A DNA stretch of 64,000 nt from an uncultured Granulosicoccaceae bacterium (GCA_937922015.1 CAKZVB010000073.1:1-64000); one strand, 5' to 3'. Shown: positions 9,138 through 17,904, counted from the stretch's first letter. A program made the numbers and translations. Notes: a model not told the origin generated them from the letters alone.

Positions 9138-10328
9138 ATGGCATCGTCCACCCACTCGCCAACTCTGCAACGAGGGTTTACGGCACAGGAATACAAGTCC
9201 AGAGCCTCATCTCTACAGGCGCAAATGGCAGCTTGTGATGTCGATATTGTGCTCTTTACCACCGAACCGGAGATCAGATATTACTCAGGCTTTTTCACGC
9301 AGTTCTGGCAAAGTCCGACAAGACCATGGTTTCTGCTGGTGCCGGTCGACGGCGATCCGGTTGCAGTAATACCGGGTATCGGTGAAGCTTGTATGCGACG
9401 CACCTGGGTACAGGACATCCGTTGCTGGTCGTCGCCGCACCCCACTGATGACGGGGTGAGCTTACTGGCCGACACTATTCATGAGTTGTCCGGTAAAAGT
9501 GCCCGTGTCGGTATGCTTAAAGGTCGTGAGTCTTCTTTGCGTATGCCGCTGGCAGACTTTGAAACACTTGGCAACCTTCTGGGAGTCAGCGCCGGTGGTT
9601 ATATTGATGTCACCTCCATAGTACAGGCACAACGGCAAGTTAAATCTGCGGCTGAGATCGCCAAGATTGCCTGTGCCTGTGATGCTGCCGGAAAAGCGTT
9701 TGCGCAAATACCCGCAATAGTGAACACGGGTGATTCAGAGCGCGAGATCTTCCAGCGTTTCAAGCTTGCCTGTATCAACCACGGTGTTGATGATGTTAGT
9801 TATCTGGTGGGTGCGACTGGCGCGAATGGCTACGATGACATCATCTCCCCGCCATCTGACAAACAGACCAGGGTCGGCGATATTCTCATCCTTGATACTG
9901 GCTGTATTGTCGATGGGTATTTTTGTGACTTTGATCGTAACTTTGCGTTTGGAAAAACAGACAGTGCCACTGCGGATGCCTATCGGATCACACACGATGC
10001 GATAGAGGCGGCTCTGGGCATGATTCGTCCCGGTGTCAGCTGCGCAGAAATCTATGCTGCGATGCAAACTGTCCTCAGCCCGCACACAGACGGTGCTGTC
10101 AACAATGTTGGTCGCCTGGGTCATGGTCTGGGCATGCAGCTGACGGAATCTCCCTCCATTACTGCCTTTGACCAAACACAAATGCAGGCCGGAATGGTGA
10201 TGACGCTGGAGCCGGGTTTGCCTTACGGAGACGGAAAAATAATGGTGCATGAGGAGAATATTGTCATCACAGACGATGGTCCCCAGTTGTTAACAGTGCG
10301 TGCTCCCTCAGAGATCGCGATTATCTAA
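9138..10328 (+). CDS. M24-family Xaa-Pro peptidase / hydrolase
   Basis: This 396-residue protein has a creatinase-type N-terminal domain (residues about 20-150) and a pita-bread M24 metallohydrolase domain. The five metal ligands are visible: Asp in LILDTGC, Asp in FCDFDRNF, His in GRLGHGLGM, Glu in MTLEPGL and Glu in VHEENIVI. The family includes Xaa-Pro aminopeptidases, creatinase and ectoine hydrolase (DoeA). The pairing with dpaL suggests release or use of an unusual amino acid. It differs from the two DddP-type M24 proteins further along, which have FDTD at the first ligand position. Substrate unknown. Confidence 0.88.
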   Translation: MASSTHSPTLQRGFTAQEYKSRASSLQAQMAACDVDIVLFTTEPEIRYYSGFFTQFWQSPTRPWFLLVPVDGDPVAVIPGIGEACMRRTWVQDIRCWSSPHPTDDGVSLLADTIHELSGKSARVGMLKGRESSLRMPLADFETLGNLLGVSAGGYIDVTSIVQAQRQVKSAAEIAKIACACDAAGKAFAQIPAIVNTGDSEREIFQRFKLACINHGVDDVSYLVGATGANGYDDIISPPSDKQTRVGDILILDTGCIVDGYFCDFDRNFAFGKTDSATADAYRITHDAIEAALGMIRPGVSCAEIYAAMQTVLSPHTDGAVNNVGRLGHGLGMQLTESPSITAFDQTQMQAGMVMTLEPGLPYGDGKIMVHEENIVITDDGPQLLTVRAPSEIAII

Positions 10329-10397
10329 TTTCATCGATTTCTATTAGACTACTTAAAGTGTCCTGCACTGAAACCAGTGCCAGACCAGCATCCAGGA

Positions 10398-10493
10398 GGA
10401 AGAGCGACCCGATCCGGTGACGGGTCCGGATTTCAAATCCGGTGAGACGCGTCAGACGTGTCTGGTGGGTTCGACTCCCACGCTCTTCCGCCA
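10398..10493 (+). tRNA. selC: tRNA-Sec (anticodon TCA), selenocysteine tRNA
   Basis: The 96-nt sequence folds as a selenocysteine tRNA. It has an 8-bp acceptor stem (GGAAGAGC with GCTCTTCC), a D stem ACCCG/CGGGT, an anticodon stem CCGGA/TCCGG with loop TTTCAAA (anticodon TCA), a long variable arm (AGACGCGT with ACGTGTCT including one G-T pair), a T stem GTGGG/CCCAC with TTCGACT, discriminator G and encoded CCA. The extended acceptor stem and large variable arm separate it from a suppressor tRNA-Ser. It is isolated; I see no selA, selB or selD in the window. Confidence 0.97.
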
Positions 10494-10688
10494 TCTTCTG
10501 CCCCCGATTCTTGCATTCTGTGCGTAAAACGATTTCCTGAGCGCGCTGGCCTGTATCAGGTTGAGATATCGCCTGAATTTGTGTGCGGCATTCAATTATT
10601 CCCATACTCATCACAATGCGCGTTAAGTTGCCGGTGTTTCCGTCGCCAACGTTAGGAATACTCCGTAAATCACATAGAGTTGTCGATT

Positions 10689-11309
10689 ATGGCACGGTCC
10701 TCCGATTCTTTTTTTATACTTGCGCTGTTTAAGGATAAAACCTTTCAGGCACGCGAGATTCGTCGCGTCATCGCATTCGCGACACTGTATCTGGTCCTCA
10801 CAACTGTGATGTTGGGGCTTTTTTACAATCATCTGCTGGGTCAGCTGGCATCTGGTAACTCGCCGATGCTGTTTGTGTCCGAGGACATGAACATGCTCAA
10901 TGAACAAATTCCCAGTCTGAGCAGTGTATTGGGAAAATGGATCGGTATGATGATGTTGATGAATATTGTTGTTACCAGCATGATCAGTATTTACATCGTA
11001 CGTAAACTGGGTCAACCGTTGCTGGCTGTTAAACGCGCACTGCGTGAGATTGGCGACGGCAACCTGAATGTCAGAATGCGTGCCGGTGACGATGCCGAAT
11101 TTTCCGAGCTGACGGATGCACTGTCCGTTGCGGTTGCCAGTATCAATAAACAGGTGGCGGCGGCAAAAACCGAAATGGATACCCTGCAGGATCTAAAGTC
11201 GCAGCCATCGGCTAATGCAGATGAGATTGAATCATCATTGACTAACTGCAAAATCGCGCTCGACTATTTCATAACTAATAATTCTTCAGACGGTAAAGCA
11301 GCAGCTTGA
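10689..11309 (+). CDS. Membrane protein with two TM segments and a HAMP domain
   Basis: This 206-residue protein has a first transmembrane segment (VIAFATLYLVLTTVMLGLF), a short periplasmic loop of about 40 residues and a second segment (IGMMMLMNIVVTSMISIYIV). A HAMP domain follows (GQPLLAVKRALREIGDGNLNVRMR) and then a coiled coil, ending with no kinase, cyclase or chemoreceptor signalling domain. It looks like a truncated or minimal sensor. The ATG at 10689 is preferred to the TTG at 10680. The next gene, a lipoprotein, starts 61 bases later and may be in the same operon, so a role at the envelope is plausible; function unknown. Confidence 0.8.
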   Translation: MARSSDSFFILALFKDKTFQAREIRRVIAFATLYLVLTTVMLGLFYNHLLGQLASGNSPMLFVSEDMNMLNEQIPSLSSVLGKWIGMMMLMNIVVTSMISIYIVRKLGQPLLAVKRALREIGDGNLNVRMRAGDDAEFSELTDALSVAVASINKQVAAAKTEMDTLQDLKSQPSANADEIESSLTNCKIALDYFITNNSSDGKAAA

Positions 11310-11370
11310 GAGTGAGACTGACTGGTATCTACCGACAAGGAACCGGTGAACCGGTGTTGCCCGCGGATTG

Positions 11371-12402
11371 ATGGTTATGACGACAAAAATAACAAATCGC
11401 AAAACCCGAACTACCGTAACGAAAGTTGCGAGCGGAGCGCTGCTGTGTGCTTTGCTTGCCTCGTGTGTAGCGGTAGAAGAAGAATCATCCGATGAAAGTT
11501 TCAGCGGATTGAAGATATCAATTGCTGATTATCGATTCGGTGTTCAGGACGTTGGCAGCAGCACCCCGCAAACTATAGAAATCAGAAACGTTGGCGTAGA
11601 CACCTTTCCGATTAACTCTGTGGGTGTGAGCGGTGAGAATAGCCAGGACTTTGTCACTCAGTCTGTGGAGGGAGTGACTCTGGAACCCGGTGATAGATTA
11701 ACGCTGGGTGTGGCCTTCGAGCCTGTAGGCGAGGGGCAAAGAACCGGCTCTCTGGACATCGACTACAGTGTGATACAAGGGATCGGCTCGAATGCGGTTG
11801 AGTCACTGTTCTACAACGCACGTGATCTCGAAGACGGTGGCGACAATGTAGCTGCTGCCCAGGAATACCGGCGCTATTTGAACGGTGGATCCACCACTGA
11901 CAACAAAGCCCGTGCAATGATCAAAATGTCGTTGCTTGAAGAGGCCGACGTCTACGGGATTGGCAAGGACTTCAATCTTTATAAATCGGCGTTGAATTTA
12001 CGTGATGATGGCGATATTGCAGGTGCTATAGAGGCGCTTAACAAGTTGATCGCTGAACAGCCTGACAGCTATCTGGTCGATGATGCCAAATACATGCTGG
12101 GCTATATCCAGTTAGTCGATCTGTCAAACTACACCGCCTCTCTGGAGACTATGAAAACACTGGTCGAACAGCACCCGGATAGTAGTTACTACGATACCGC
12201 GTTGTATAGTCAGGGTCTGGCAGAATACGAATTGGGCAATGTAGAACGCGCCGAAGAAATATTTTTCTCGCTGCGTGATCGCCATACTGGCGTGCAGCTT
12301 GATCTGTTTGAATTGCGCTGGCCGAAAGACAACTATGTGTCACGTCTGTGGTTTGACAAAGCCGATGAGCAACTGGCGTCTATCGACGATACTGAATCAT
12401 AG
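11371..12402 (+). CDS. Lipoprotein with immunoglobulin-like domain and TPR repeats
   Basis: The N-terminus has a basic stretch, a hydrophobic core and the lipobox LLAS|C, so this is a probable lipoprotein. Residues about 45-125 resemble an ASPM/HYDIN-type beta domain (ISIADYRFGVQDVGSSTPQTIEIRNVG). After residue 140 there are TPR-like helices (YLVDDAKYMLGYIQLVDLS; YYDTALYSQGLAEYELGNVERAEEIF) reminiscent of YbgF/BamD-type repeats. ATG 11371 or 11377 is more likely than the track's TTG at 11368. It follows the HAMP protein in the same direction. The exact function is not known. Confidence 0.8.
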   Translation: MVMTTKITNRKTRTTVTKVASGALLCALLASCVAVEEESSDESFSGLKISIADYRFGVQDVGSSTPQTIEIRNVGVDTFPINSVGVSGENSQDFVTQSVEGVTLEPGDRLTLGVAFEPVGEGQRTGSLDIDYSVIQGIGSNAVESLFYNARDLEDGGDNVAAAQEYRRYLNGGSTTDNKARAMIKMSLLEEADVYGIGKDFNLYKSALNLRDDGDIAGAIEALNKLIAEQPDSYLVDDAKYMLGYIQLVDLSNYTASLETMKTLVEQHPDSSYYDTALYSQGLAEYELGNVERAEEIFFSLRDRHTGVQLDLFELRWPKDNYVSRLWFDKADEQLASIDDTES

Positions 12403-12425
12403 ACAGACCGGCACTTCTCGTCTGA

Positions 12426-13460
12426 TCAAGACGACTCCTGGCCCAGCGACTTGATTTTAGTCAGGGTGTCAGCTGTCAGTTTCTCAGTGTAACGATGAAT
12501 CTTGTGATGGGTAGGCATCCATCCCAGAAGAAAGCGGTGAAAATCAGTCCATGCGACTGAGTACAGCGCCCGCCATTCAGACTCCAGCTCGTTAAAATCA
12601 ATGTTTTCACCTGCAGTAGCTTTTTCGTTATCACTATTGCTCAGCGCCATCTTTAAGGTTGTGAAGTAACGATCAAGCAGCTTGGGGGCGTACTTTTCAC
12701 AGTCCTCCTCATCCAGACAACTGCCTATAAAATAGGCGATGTCCTTCATACCACAAGCCGCCCCGATGTACTGGAAATCTACCGCCGCTACTGCGGTGCC
12801 AGTGCCAAAACAAAAATTCGCCACCTTTGCATCACCGTGTACCAGTGTTTTATAGCGACAGTTGCTTAACATGGAATCAATCAGTGCTGCATGGTCGCGC
12901 AGCGGCCCTGCAGCCATTGCCCTGAGTTCATCAGGTCGAGTGGCCAGATGCCAGTAAGAGCCGTTGTCCCACAGATTGTCTGCCTCTTTGTTCAGGTAAG
13001 TGGCGTGGAAGTGCGCCAGCCAGTCAATGCAGCTCAGTGCCTGTCGATCAGATAACGAGCTGTGCCGAACCGGATAGCCGGCGGCATCCAGGTCTTCCAG
13101 TAGTATCCAGCGTTGCGTTCCCTGTTGATCGGTCCCGTAACATTGTGGTACCCGGCAATGTTCGTTGCAGTGATAGCTCCAGTGCTTATACCAGTTGGAT
13201 TCCACCTCGTAGGAACGCAATTTTCGCCGCGTGGCAAAATCGCTGTGCCAGCCTTTCGGGTGTTGTCCTGACTGTTGCGCCGGTGGCGACACATGTTTGA
13301 GCACTACGGTGTCTACTGCAGCCCCGCTTAATCGCGCGCGGAAAATTTCGCCATATCCACTCCACAGAGACTGGATGGATTCCGCCCGCTCAACCTGCTC
13401 AGCGCCCATGGTGTTGCGTACCAGAACTTCCCAGTGATCGACCCTATTATTATTTGCCAT
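12426..13460 (-). CDS. APH/ecdysteroid-kinase-like phosphotransferase
   Basis: This 344-residue protein has the aminoglycoside-phosphotransferase fold of the ecdysteroid-kinase-like group. The catalytic Brenner motif is VHGDAKVANFCF and the metal-binding Asp is in AAVDFQYIGAACGMKDIAYFIG. An ATP-site Lys (TVVLKHVSPP) lies near residue 50. These families phosphorylate small hydroxylated molecules; the bacterial members mostly have unknown substrates. It is divergent from the PhyH-type dioxygenase gene across 88 bases, so the two may share regulation, and hydroxylation followed by phosphorylation of one compound is a possibility rather than a demonstrated pathway. Confidence 0.85.
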   Translation of the reverse strand: MANNNRVDHWEVLVRNTMGAEQVERAESIQSLWSGYGEIFRARLSGAAVDTVVLKHVSPPAQQSGQHPKGWHSDFATRRKLRSYEVESNWYKHWSYHCNEHCRVPQCYGTDQQGTQRWILLEDLDAAGYPVRHSSLSDRQALSCIDWLAHFHATYLNKEADNLWDNGSYWHLATRPDELRAMAAGPLRDHAALIDSMLSNCRYKTLVHGDAKVANFCFGTGTAVAAVDFQYIGAACGMKDIAYFIGSCLDEEDCEKYAPKLLDRYFTTLKMALSNSDNEKATAGENIDFNELESEWRALYSVAWTDFHRFLLGWMPTHHKIHRYTEKLTADTLTKIKSLGQESS

Positions 13461-13548
13461 AGCGAGTTTTAGATACGAAGATGGAGGTAAGAGGCTCTAC
13501 AGTGCTACATTGTACCCCTACACTGCCGGATACTGATGGAGAAAAACA

Positions 13549-14427
13549 ATGCCAGTCGCACAACGGTTTGAAGCCGCCGGGGGCGGCGCGCTCAGCGTCG
13601 ATATGCAGCGCGCCTATGAACGCGATGGCTTCCTGATTCTCGACAATTTTTTCACCGCCAGCGCCTGTGACTCCCTCAGAGCACGCGCGCTTGAGTTAAT
13701 CGATGATACAGATATTGCCTCACTGGGAAGTGTGTTCTCGACCAGTTCACACGCGCACACTAAAGATGACTACTTTCAGTCCTCCGGAGATAAGATCCGA
13801 TATTTCCTTGAGGAAGAAGCGCTTGATGATAACGGTGCACTGCGACGCCAGCCCTCGGAGTGTGTTAATAAAATCGGCCATGCACTGCATGATCTTGATC
13901 CTGTATTTGAACAGTTCTCCAGATCACCGGCGTTAGCTCGGCTAGCGGGTGAGATTGGCTACCAGCAGCCGTTGTTGCTGCAGTCGATGTACATTTTTAA
14001 ATCTCCCGGTATTGGCGGTGAAGTCGACTGCCACCAGGACAGTACCTTCCTGTATACCACGCCACTTAGTTGCACAGGTTTCTGGGTTGCGCTGGAAGAT
14101 GCCACTGTAGAAAACGGCTGCATGTATGCTTTACCAGGCGAGCACAAGGGTGGTTTAAAGCAACGTTTTTACAGAAAACCCGACACCGGCGAGCTGACTT
14201 TTGAAACGTTGTCTGAACATGACTGGCACTCGCAAGCGGTTGCACTGCCGGCACCTAAAGGGACACTGGTGGTGCTGAATGGTGAATTGCCACATCAGAG
14301 TTCTGCCAACCGATCAGACAAATCCCGACACGCCTACACCTTGCATGTAATTGATGGAGTGTGCCAGTACCCCGCTGATAACTGGTTGCGTCGTGATGCG
14401 AAAATGCCGTTACGTGGATTTCAATAA
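13549..14427 (+). CDS. Phytanoyl-CoA dioxygenase (PhyH) family protein
   Basis: This is an Fe(II)/2-oxoglutarate-dependent oxygenase of the PhyH family, 292 residues long. It starts with the family entry AYERDGFLILDNFFTASACDSLRARA, has the HxD iron ligand pair in CHQDSTFLY, then GFWVALEDATVENGCMYALPGEHK and the distal His and Arg in GELPHQSSANRSDKSRHAYTLHV. Close relatives act on phytanoyl-CoA, ectoine or other small molecules, and the sequence alone does not settle the substrate. The end of the gene is part of a long inverted repeat (14406-14439). Confidence 0.9.
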   Translation: MPVAQRFEAAGGGALSVDMQRAYERDGFLILDNFFTASACDSLRARALELIDDTDIASLGSVFSTSSHAHTKDDYFQSSGDKIRYFLEEEALDDNGALRRQPSECVNKIGHALHDLDPVFEQFSRSPALARLAGEIGYQQPLLLQSMYIFKSPGIGGEVDCHQDSTFLYTTPLSCTGFWVALEDATVENGCMYALPGEHKGGLKQRFYRKPDTGELTFETLSEHDWHSQAVALPAPKGTLVVLNGELPHQSSANRSDKSRHAYTLHVIDGVCQYPADNWLRRDAKMPLRGFQ

Positions 14428-14439
14428 TCCAGTAACGGC
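14406..14439. terminator. 14-bp inverted repeat between convergent genes
   Basis: Arms GCCGTTAC-g-TGGATT and AATCCAGTAACGGC pair perfectly apart from one bulged G, around a 5-base loop. The repeat spans the stop codon of the PhyH gene and lies before the end of the convergent DUF1127 gene. On the minus strand it is followed by ATTTTCGC, a short T-run; on the plus strand no T-run follows. It may be a terminator for the minus-strand gene or a 3' stability element for the PhyH mRNA. Confidence 0.5.
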
Positions 14440-14472
14440 AATCAGGCGATTTGCTGCATCCATCCGTTTCAT

Positions 14473-14772
14473 CTAATTCTGATACCGTTGATATTTTTCC
14501 TCAGGGCTATTTCGATTATCCGGCAGGTCTGTATAGTCTCTTTGGCTTTCGGCCAGTGCCTCGTGTCTTTGCAGACCTATGTCATTAAGCTCATGATCAG
14601 TCAGTCGCGCAAGGGTGTTTCGTTCCGACCTGATTTCATATCGCAGTAATTGCAGTTTATAGTAGTTATGCAGTCGATTGATCAGCCGCTGGTAAAAGTT
14701 GCACCAGGTGAAGTTAAACTTCCTGTCAGCTGAGCGGTTAATGACAATGTGTGGTGTTATATCAAATTTCAT
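14473..14772 (-). CDS. DUF1127 (YjiS-like) small protein
   Basis: The track's 178-residue ORF starts at a TTG inside the divergent LysR gene. The more likely start is the ATG at 14772, giving 99 residues (MKFDITPHIVINRSADRK). The C-terminal half is a DUF1127 module: LLRYEIRSERNTLARLTDHELNDIGLQRHEALAES, with the usual R-x-T-L-x-x-L-x-D-x-x-L-x-D-I-G pattern. DUF1127 proteins are small and Arg-rich; some bind RNA or affect phosphate and stress responses. It is divergent from the LysR gene by about 150 bases, so it may be a target of that regulator. Confidence 0.75.
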   Translation of the reverse strand: MKFDITPHIVINRSADRKFNFTWCNFYQRLINRLHNYYKLQLLRYEIRSERNTLARLTDHELNDIGLQRHEALAESQRDYTDLPDNRNSPEEKYQRYQN

Positions 14773-14923
14773 GATGTTCTCTATCAACGCCTGTGATCCT
14801 ATGTATATAGTGAATTGATGCATTGACTCTAGTGGTAAGCAGGGGTAAAAATGAATCGAAATATATTGATCACTATGTTCAACATATTTGATATCTCCTT
14901 TGATTGGTTTGGCAGGTAAGGTT

Positions 14924-15790
14924 ATGGCATCACGGCGTGAACTTGATTTAAACACTCTTAGAAGTTTTGTCACTATCGCAGAAGTTGGCAGTATGACGCG
15001 TGCTGCCAACAGACTTCACATGACGCAGTCTGCTGTCAGCATGCAGATTAAACGTCTCGAAGAGAGTCTTGAAATGGAATTATTCGAAAGAAAGTCAAAG
15101 GGCATGGCACCCACGGCGTCGGGAGATCAATTACTCAACTATGCCAATCAAATGCTTTCCCTGAATGATGAAGCGTGGGAGAAAATGACCGCACCGGAAT
15201 ACGAAGGGCAGGTGTCACTTGGTGTGCCGGTAGATATCATCAGTCCATGTATCCCCAAGGTTTTGTGTGAATTTAATCGCGCTTTTCCACGGGTTAAAGT
15301 GAATCTGAAGTCATCCAGAACCATGGCACTGCTGGATGAATTTCAGCAGGGACTGCACGACATCGTACTCACCACTGAGGTCAACCCCGGCCAAAATGGC
15401 GAGGTCCTGACAACGCAGCGCCTGGTATGGACAGGTGCGGTAAACGGCGTTGCGTGGCAGCAGCGACCGTTGCCAATTGGTTTTTCCAGAAGTTGTTTTT
15501 TCAGAACACAGGTGGTTGAGCATTTAAACAAAGCGGGGATCCTGTGGCAGGACATGATCGAGACCGATGATGACCTTGCCGGATATGCGATGGTCGCTGC
15601 CGATTTGTGTGTCACAGCAGAGCTTGAAAACTCAGTGGATAGAATCAGCAGCCTGTCGCCAGAGAGAACAGAGATAGACCATGCAGGTGAGTTGCCTCTG
15701 TTACCTGATCAATCGGTGGTGATGTATCGAAGTTCGAACAATGATCTGTCAGTGAAACTGGGTGAATATCTGGCAAAAGAGTTTAGCTGA
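14924..15790 (+). CDS. LysR-family transcriptional regulator
   Basis: The ATG at 14924 is preferred over the track's TTG at 14888 because of an AGGTAAGG element just upstream and the fit to the family N-terminus (MASRRELDLNTLRSFVTIAEVGS). The winged helix-turn-helix is clear (GSMTRAANRLHMTQSAVSMQIKRLEESLEMELFERKSKG), followed by a substrate-binding-type effector domain of about 200 residues (QVSLGVPVDIISPCIPKVL). Length 288 is normal. Its usual target would be the divergent gene, here the DUF1127 protein. The effector is unknown. Confidence 0.93.
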   Translation: MASRRELDLNTLRSFVTIAEVGSMTRAANRLHMTQSAVSMQIKRLEESLEMELFERKSKGMAPTASGDQLLNYANQMLSLNDEAWEKMTAPEYEGQVSLGVPVDIISPCIPKVLCEFNRAFPRVKVNLKSSRTMALLDEFQQGLHDIVLTTEVNPGQNGEVLTTQRLVWTGAVNGVAWQQRPLPIGFSRSCFFRTQVVEHLNKAGILWQDMIETDDDLAGYAMVAADLCVTAELENSVDRISSLSPERTEIDHAGELPLLPDQSVVMYRSSNNDLSVKLGEYLAKEFS

Positions 15791-15850
15791 GATAGCCCCC
15801 GGTCGATCCGTTCAGGCCTGAGCGTGGATAGAGATGGTGTCTTGCCGATT

Positions 15851-17047
15851 TTAATTCAGTGCATCTGCATCTTTTATAAAATCTTCAATGGCGGCATTTA
15901 TGCCCTCTGCTTTGACACTGAATGTGCTGAAATCAAACAGTCCGGATAGTTTTTGTTGTTCGTGTTCGACGCTGCCGGGACGGTAGCCCGTCACCAGTCG
16001 CAAGGCCCGTGGCATTAGTCCTGGCAGAGTGACATAGTCGGCACCCGGAGGGCCATCTCGCCCCGGCAGAAGACGTGATTTTCCAAGATGGCCTTTAAAC
16101 TGATAGAACGCATCCGACTGAGCCAGAAAGGCAAGAGAGTAGTCAATTTCCTGATCCCCTCGGGTGATGTCAAAACCTGCCATAAAGGGTTTGTTTGAAC
16201 CTGTTTTTATAAATTCGATATTGTCTTGCGAGATAAAAGATACGGCGGGATGACGCGTCTCTTTTTCGTTGTGAAGATAGAGCTCGTTTGAACGCATGGC
16301 GATATCTACCTGCACCCGGTGATCATCGGGAAGCTCAAGATCTTTGTTAAAAATATAGCTTGTCTGGTAGTTGTGTTGTTGCAATGTAACGGCGACAGGA
16401 ATATCCCGGTATAGCGCAATACTCAATCCGACGTAGTGGTCAAGCTGATGCCAGTCATTAAGACTTCCGGCGATTGTCAGCGCGGCCGTTTGCAGCCCGC
16501 CAAGCCCCTTGAGCAGACCACTGGCCGGAAATACCAGGTTATAGCTGAGAAACTCCAGCGGATAACTGTTGCCGTTATATTGCAAGGTGTCTGAGTCAAA
16601 TCTTGCGTAGACGACAGCGTCGCTGTCTTTGCGGTATGTGCCCTTGTAAATAAATCTTGCGGTCGGGTTGTCGCGATACTGATTTAAAAGCGCTTGTGTT
16701 ACCTGTTGGGATACCAATTCTCCATCATCCAACAACTTACCATCGGAAATGTATGACCGGTAGAAGTCCACAGGTCCTTGTTGTGCGATACCACTGCTGT
16801 CGATGGCTCGATAGATCCTGGGTTTGTATTTCTCCAGTAGTTGCTGCTGTTTTTCGTTTGGAACCGCAGTGGACGGCGGGTATTGGTTGAAATATTCACG
16901 GAATCCCGGTCTGTTGGCAAAGCTTTCACTGCTGGCTGTGCAGGAGGTTATCACCAGTACTACCCAGGACAGTGCCAATCGTGCTGACATTCGGGTTAAA
17001 TGGCTGCGCAGCCGCGGTTGTAGTGAAATTTCGGATACCGCCATCAT
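15851..17047 (-). CDS. Putative lipoprotein, uncharacterised
   Basis: I do not recognise the family with confidence. The N-terminus has a hydrophobic stretch ending in a lipobox-like VITS|C (LALSWVVLVITSCTASS). The mature part of about 350 residues includes YNGNSYPLEFLSYNLVFPASGLLKGLGG and repeated beta-like stretches. The track start at 17131 overlaps the upstream gene by 59 bases; the ATG at 17047 avoids this, and 16990 is a third option that gives a compact signal peptide. It follows the RraA-like gene on the same strand with a short gap, so they may be co-transcribed. Confidence 0.65.
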   Translation of the reverse strand: MMAVSEISLQPRLRSHLTRMSARLALSWVVLVITSCTASSESFANRPGFREYFNQYPPSTAVPNEKQQQLLEKYKPRIYRAIDSSGIAQQGPVDFYRSYISDGKLLDDGELVSQQVTQALLNQYRDNPTARFIYKGTYRKDSDAVVYARFDSDTLQYNGNSYPLEFLSYNLVFPASGLLKGLGGLQTAALTIAGSLNDWHQLDHYVGLSIALYRDIPVAVTLQQHNYQTSYIFNKDLELPDDHRVQVDIAMRSNELYLHNEKETRHPAVSFISQDNIEFIKTGSNKPFMAGFDITRGDQEIDYSLAFLAQSDAFYQFKGHLGKSRLLPGRDGPPGADYVTLPGLMPRALRLVTGYRPGSVEHEQQKLSGLFDFSTFSVKAEGINAAIEDFIKDADALN

Positions 17048-17072
17048 AGAATGTTTCGACGCTTGAGACTCA

Positions 17073-17774
17073 TTAATGAATCTCTGTGGCACTGGCCATG
17101 GCAGTGCGTAATTTCTCAAAGCTGAAATCATCGGCCTTGGCCGCGCTGATAATTTTAGCTTCGCGACGGCTGATTAAATCTATGGCGGCAGGCAGCTCAG
17201 GGACAGCGTGTTCCGGTACGACAACCGCACCGTGTACGTCCATATGGATGATGTCACCGTCTTTCACAGACATGTTGTGAATACAAACATCTCCGCCGAA
17301 ATCGACCAGGTGTACATGTGCATGGCTGGGTCCCACACGCCCGGCTAGCAACTGAAAATTGCTTGCAGAATCGGTCAGATCACGCATTGATCCATTGGTC
17401 ACGCAACCTGCCGCCCCGAGGCCTCGATGAATGTGGGTGTTTACCTCTCCCCAGAATGCACCGTAACCGGGGGTTACGTCCAGATCTTCAATGACCACGA
17501 TGGAGGGTTTTGCACCACTGGCAACGTATTCATAGTAGTTAAGTCGCAGATCCCGGACCTCATCTGCACTCTGCGTTGATGGTGAAGTTGCGCGTATTCT
17601 GGCGGTTCTTGCGTAACCAATCACCGGCGCTAAGGAAGGATCCAGGCTCACCAGCGGTTCAGTGGTAAATCCGCTGGCGCGGCGCTCCGGACAAACAAGT
17701 TCCAGACCATTGCAGATTGTTGGTGTATCCCATTGGGTTAATCGATAAAGGTCATCTAATGCGAGTTGCGACAT
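17073..17774 (-). CDS. RraA-like / 4-hydroxy-4-methyl-2-oxoglutarate aldolase family protein
   Basis: This protein belongs to the RraA-like family, which contains HMG/CHA aldolases and RNase E inhibitors. Signatures are GAFWGEVNTHIHRGLGAAGCVTNGSMRDL, where the Gly-rich segment and Arg-Asp pair form the aldolase active site, and MSVKDGDIIHMDVHGAVVVP. The ATG at 17774 has GGAG six bases upstream and is preferred over the track's 17879. The divergent neighbour is a 2-hydroxyacid dehydrogenase, so a hydroxy- or oxo-acid pathway is more likely than RNase control. Length 233 is slightly longer than E. coli RraA. Confidence 0.85.
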   Translation of the reverse strand: MSQLALDDLYRLTQWDTPTICNGLELVCPERRASGFTTEPLVSLDPSLAPVIGYARTARIRATSPSTQSADEVRDLRLNYYEYVASGAKPSIVVIEDLDVTPGYGAFWGEVNTHIHRGLGAAGCVTNGSMRDLTDSASNFQLLAGRVGPSHAHVHLVDFGGDVCIHNMSVKDGDIIHMDVHGAVVVPEHAVPELPAAIDLISRREAKIISAAKADDFSFEKLRTAMASATEIH

Positions 17775-17904
17775 CATGTACTCCATGTTGTATTTGTTCT
17801 CAATGCCAGAAGTACTGTAGCGTGTACAGTTATGGACGCGATTGCTGACCATCTTGTCAGCTACATTGTGTTTGGTCAAATTGCCTTAAACGGAGGGAAA
17901 CTTT

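Noticed and set aside
9138-10328. M24 protein as a third DddP
   Set aside because: It lacks the DddP signatures (IGPT, TNMQLW, FDTD) and matches ordinary Xaa-Pro peptidases.
10494-10688. Integrated element at the selC gene
   Set aside because: No integrase, no repeat of the tRNA 3' end, and the following genes look chromosomal.
12418-12434. Hairpin TCGTCT-GATCA-AGACGA between convergent genes
   Set aside because: Only 6 bp and no T-run on either side, and it overlaps the end of the minus-strand gene.
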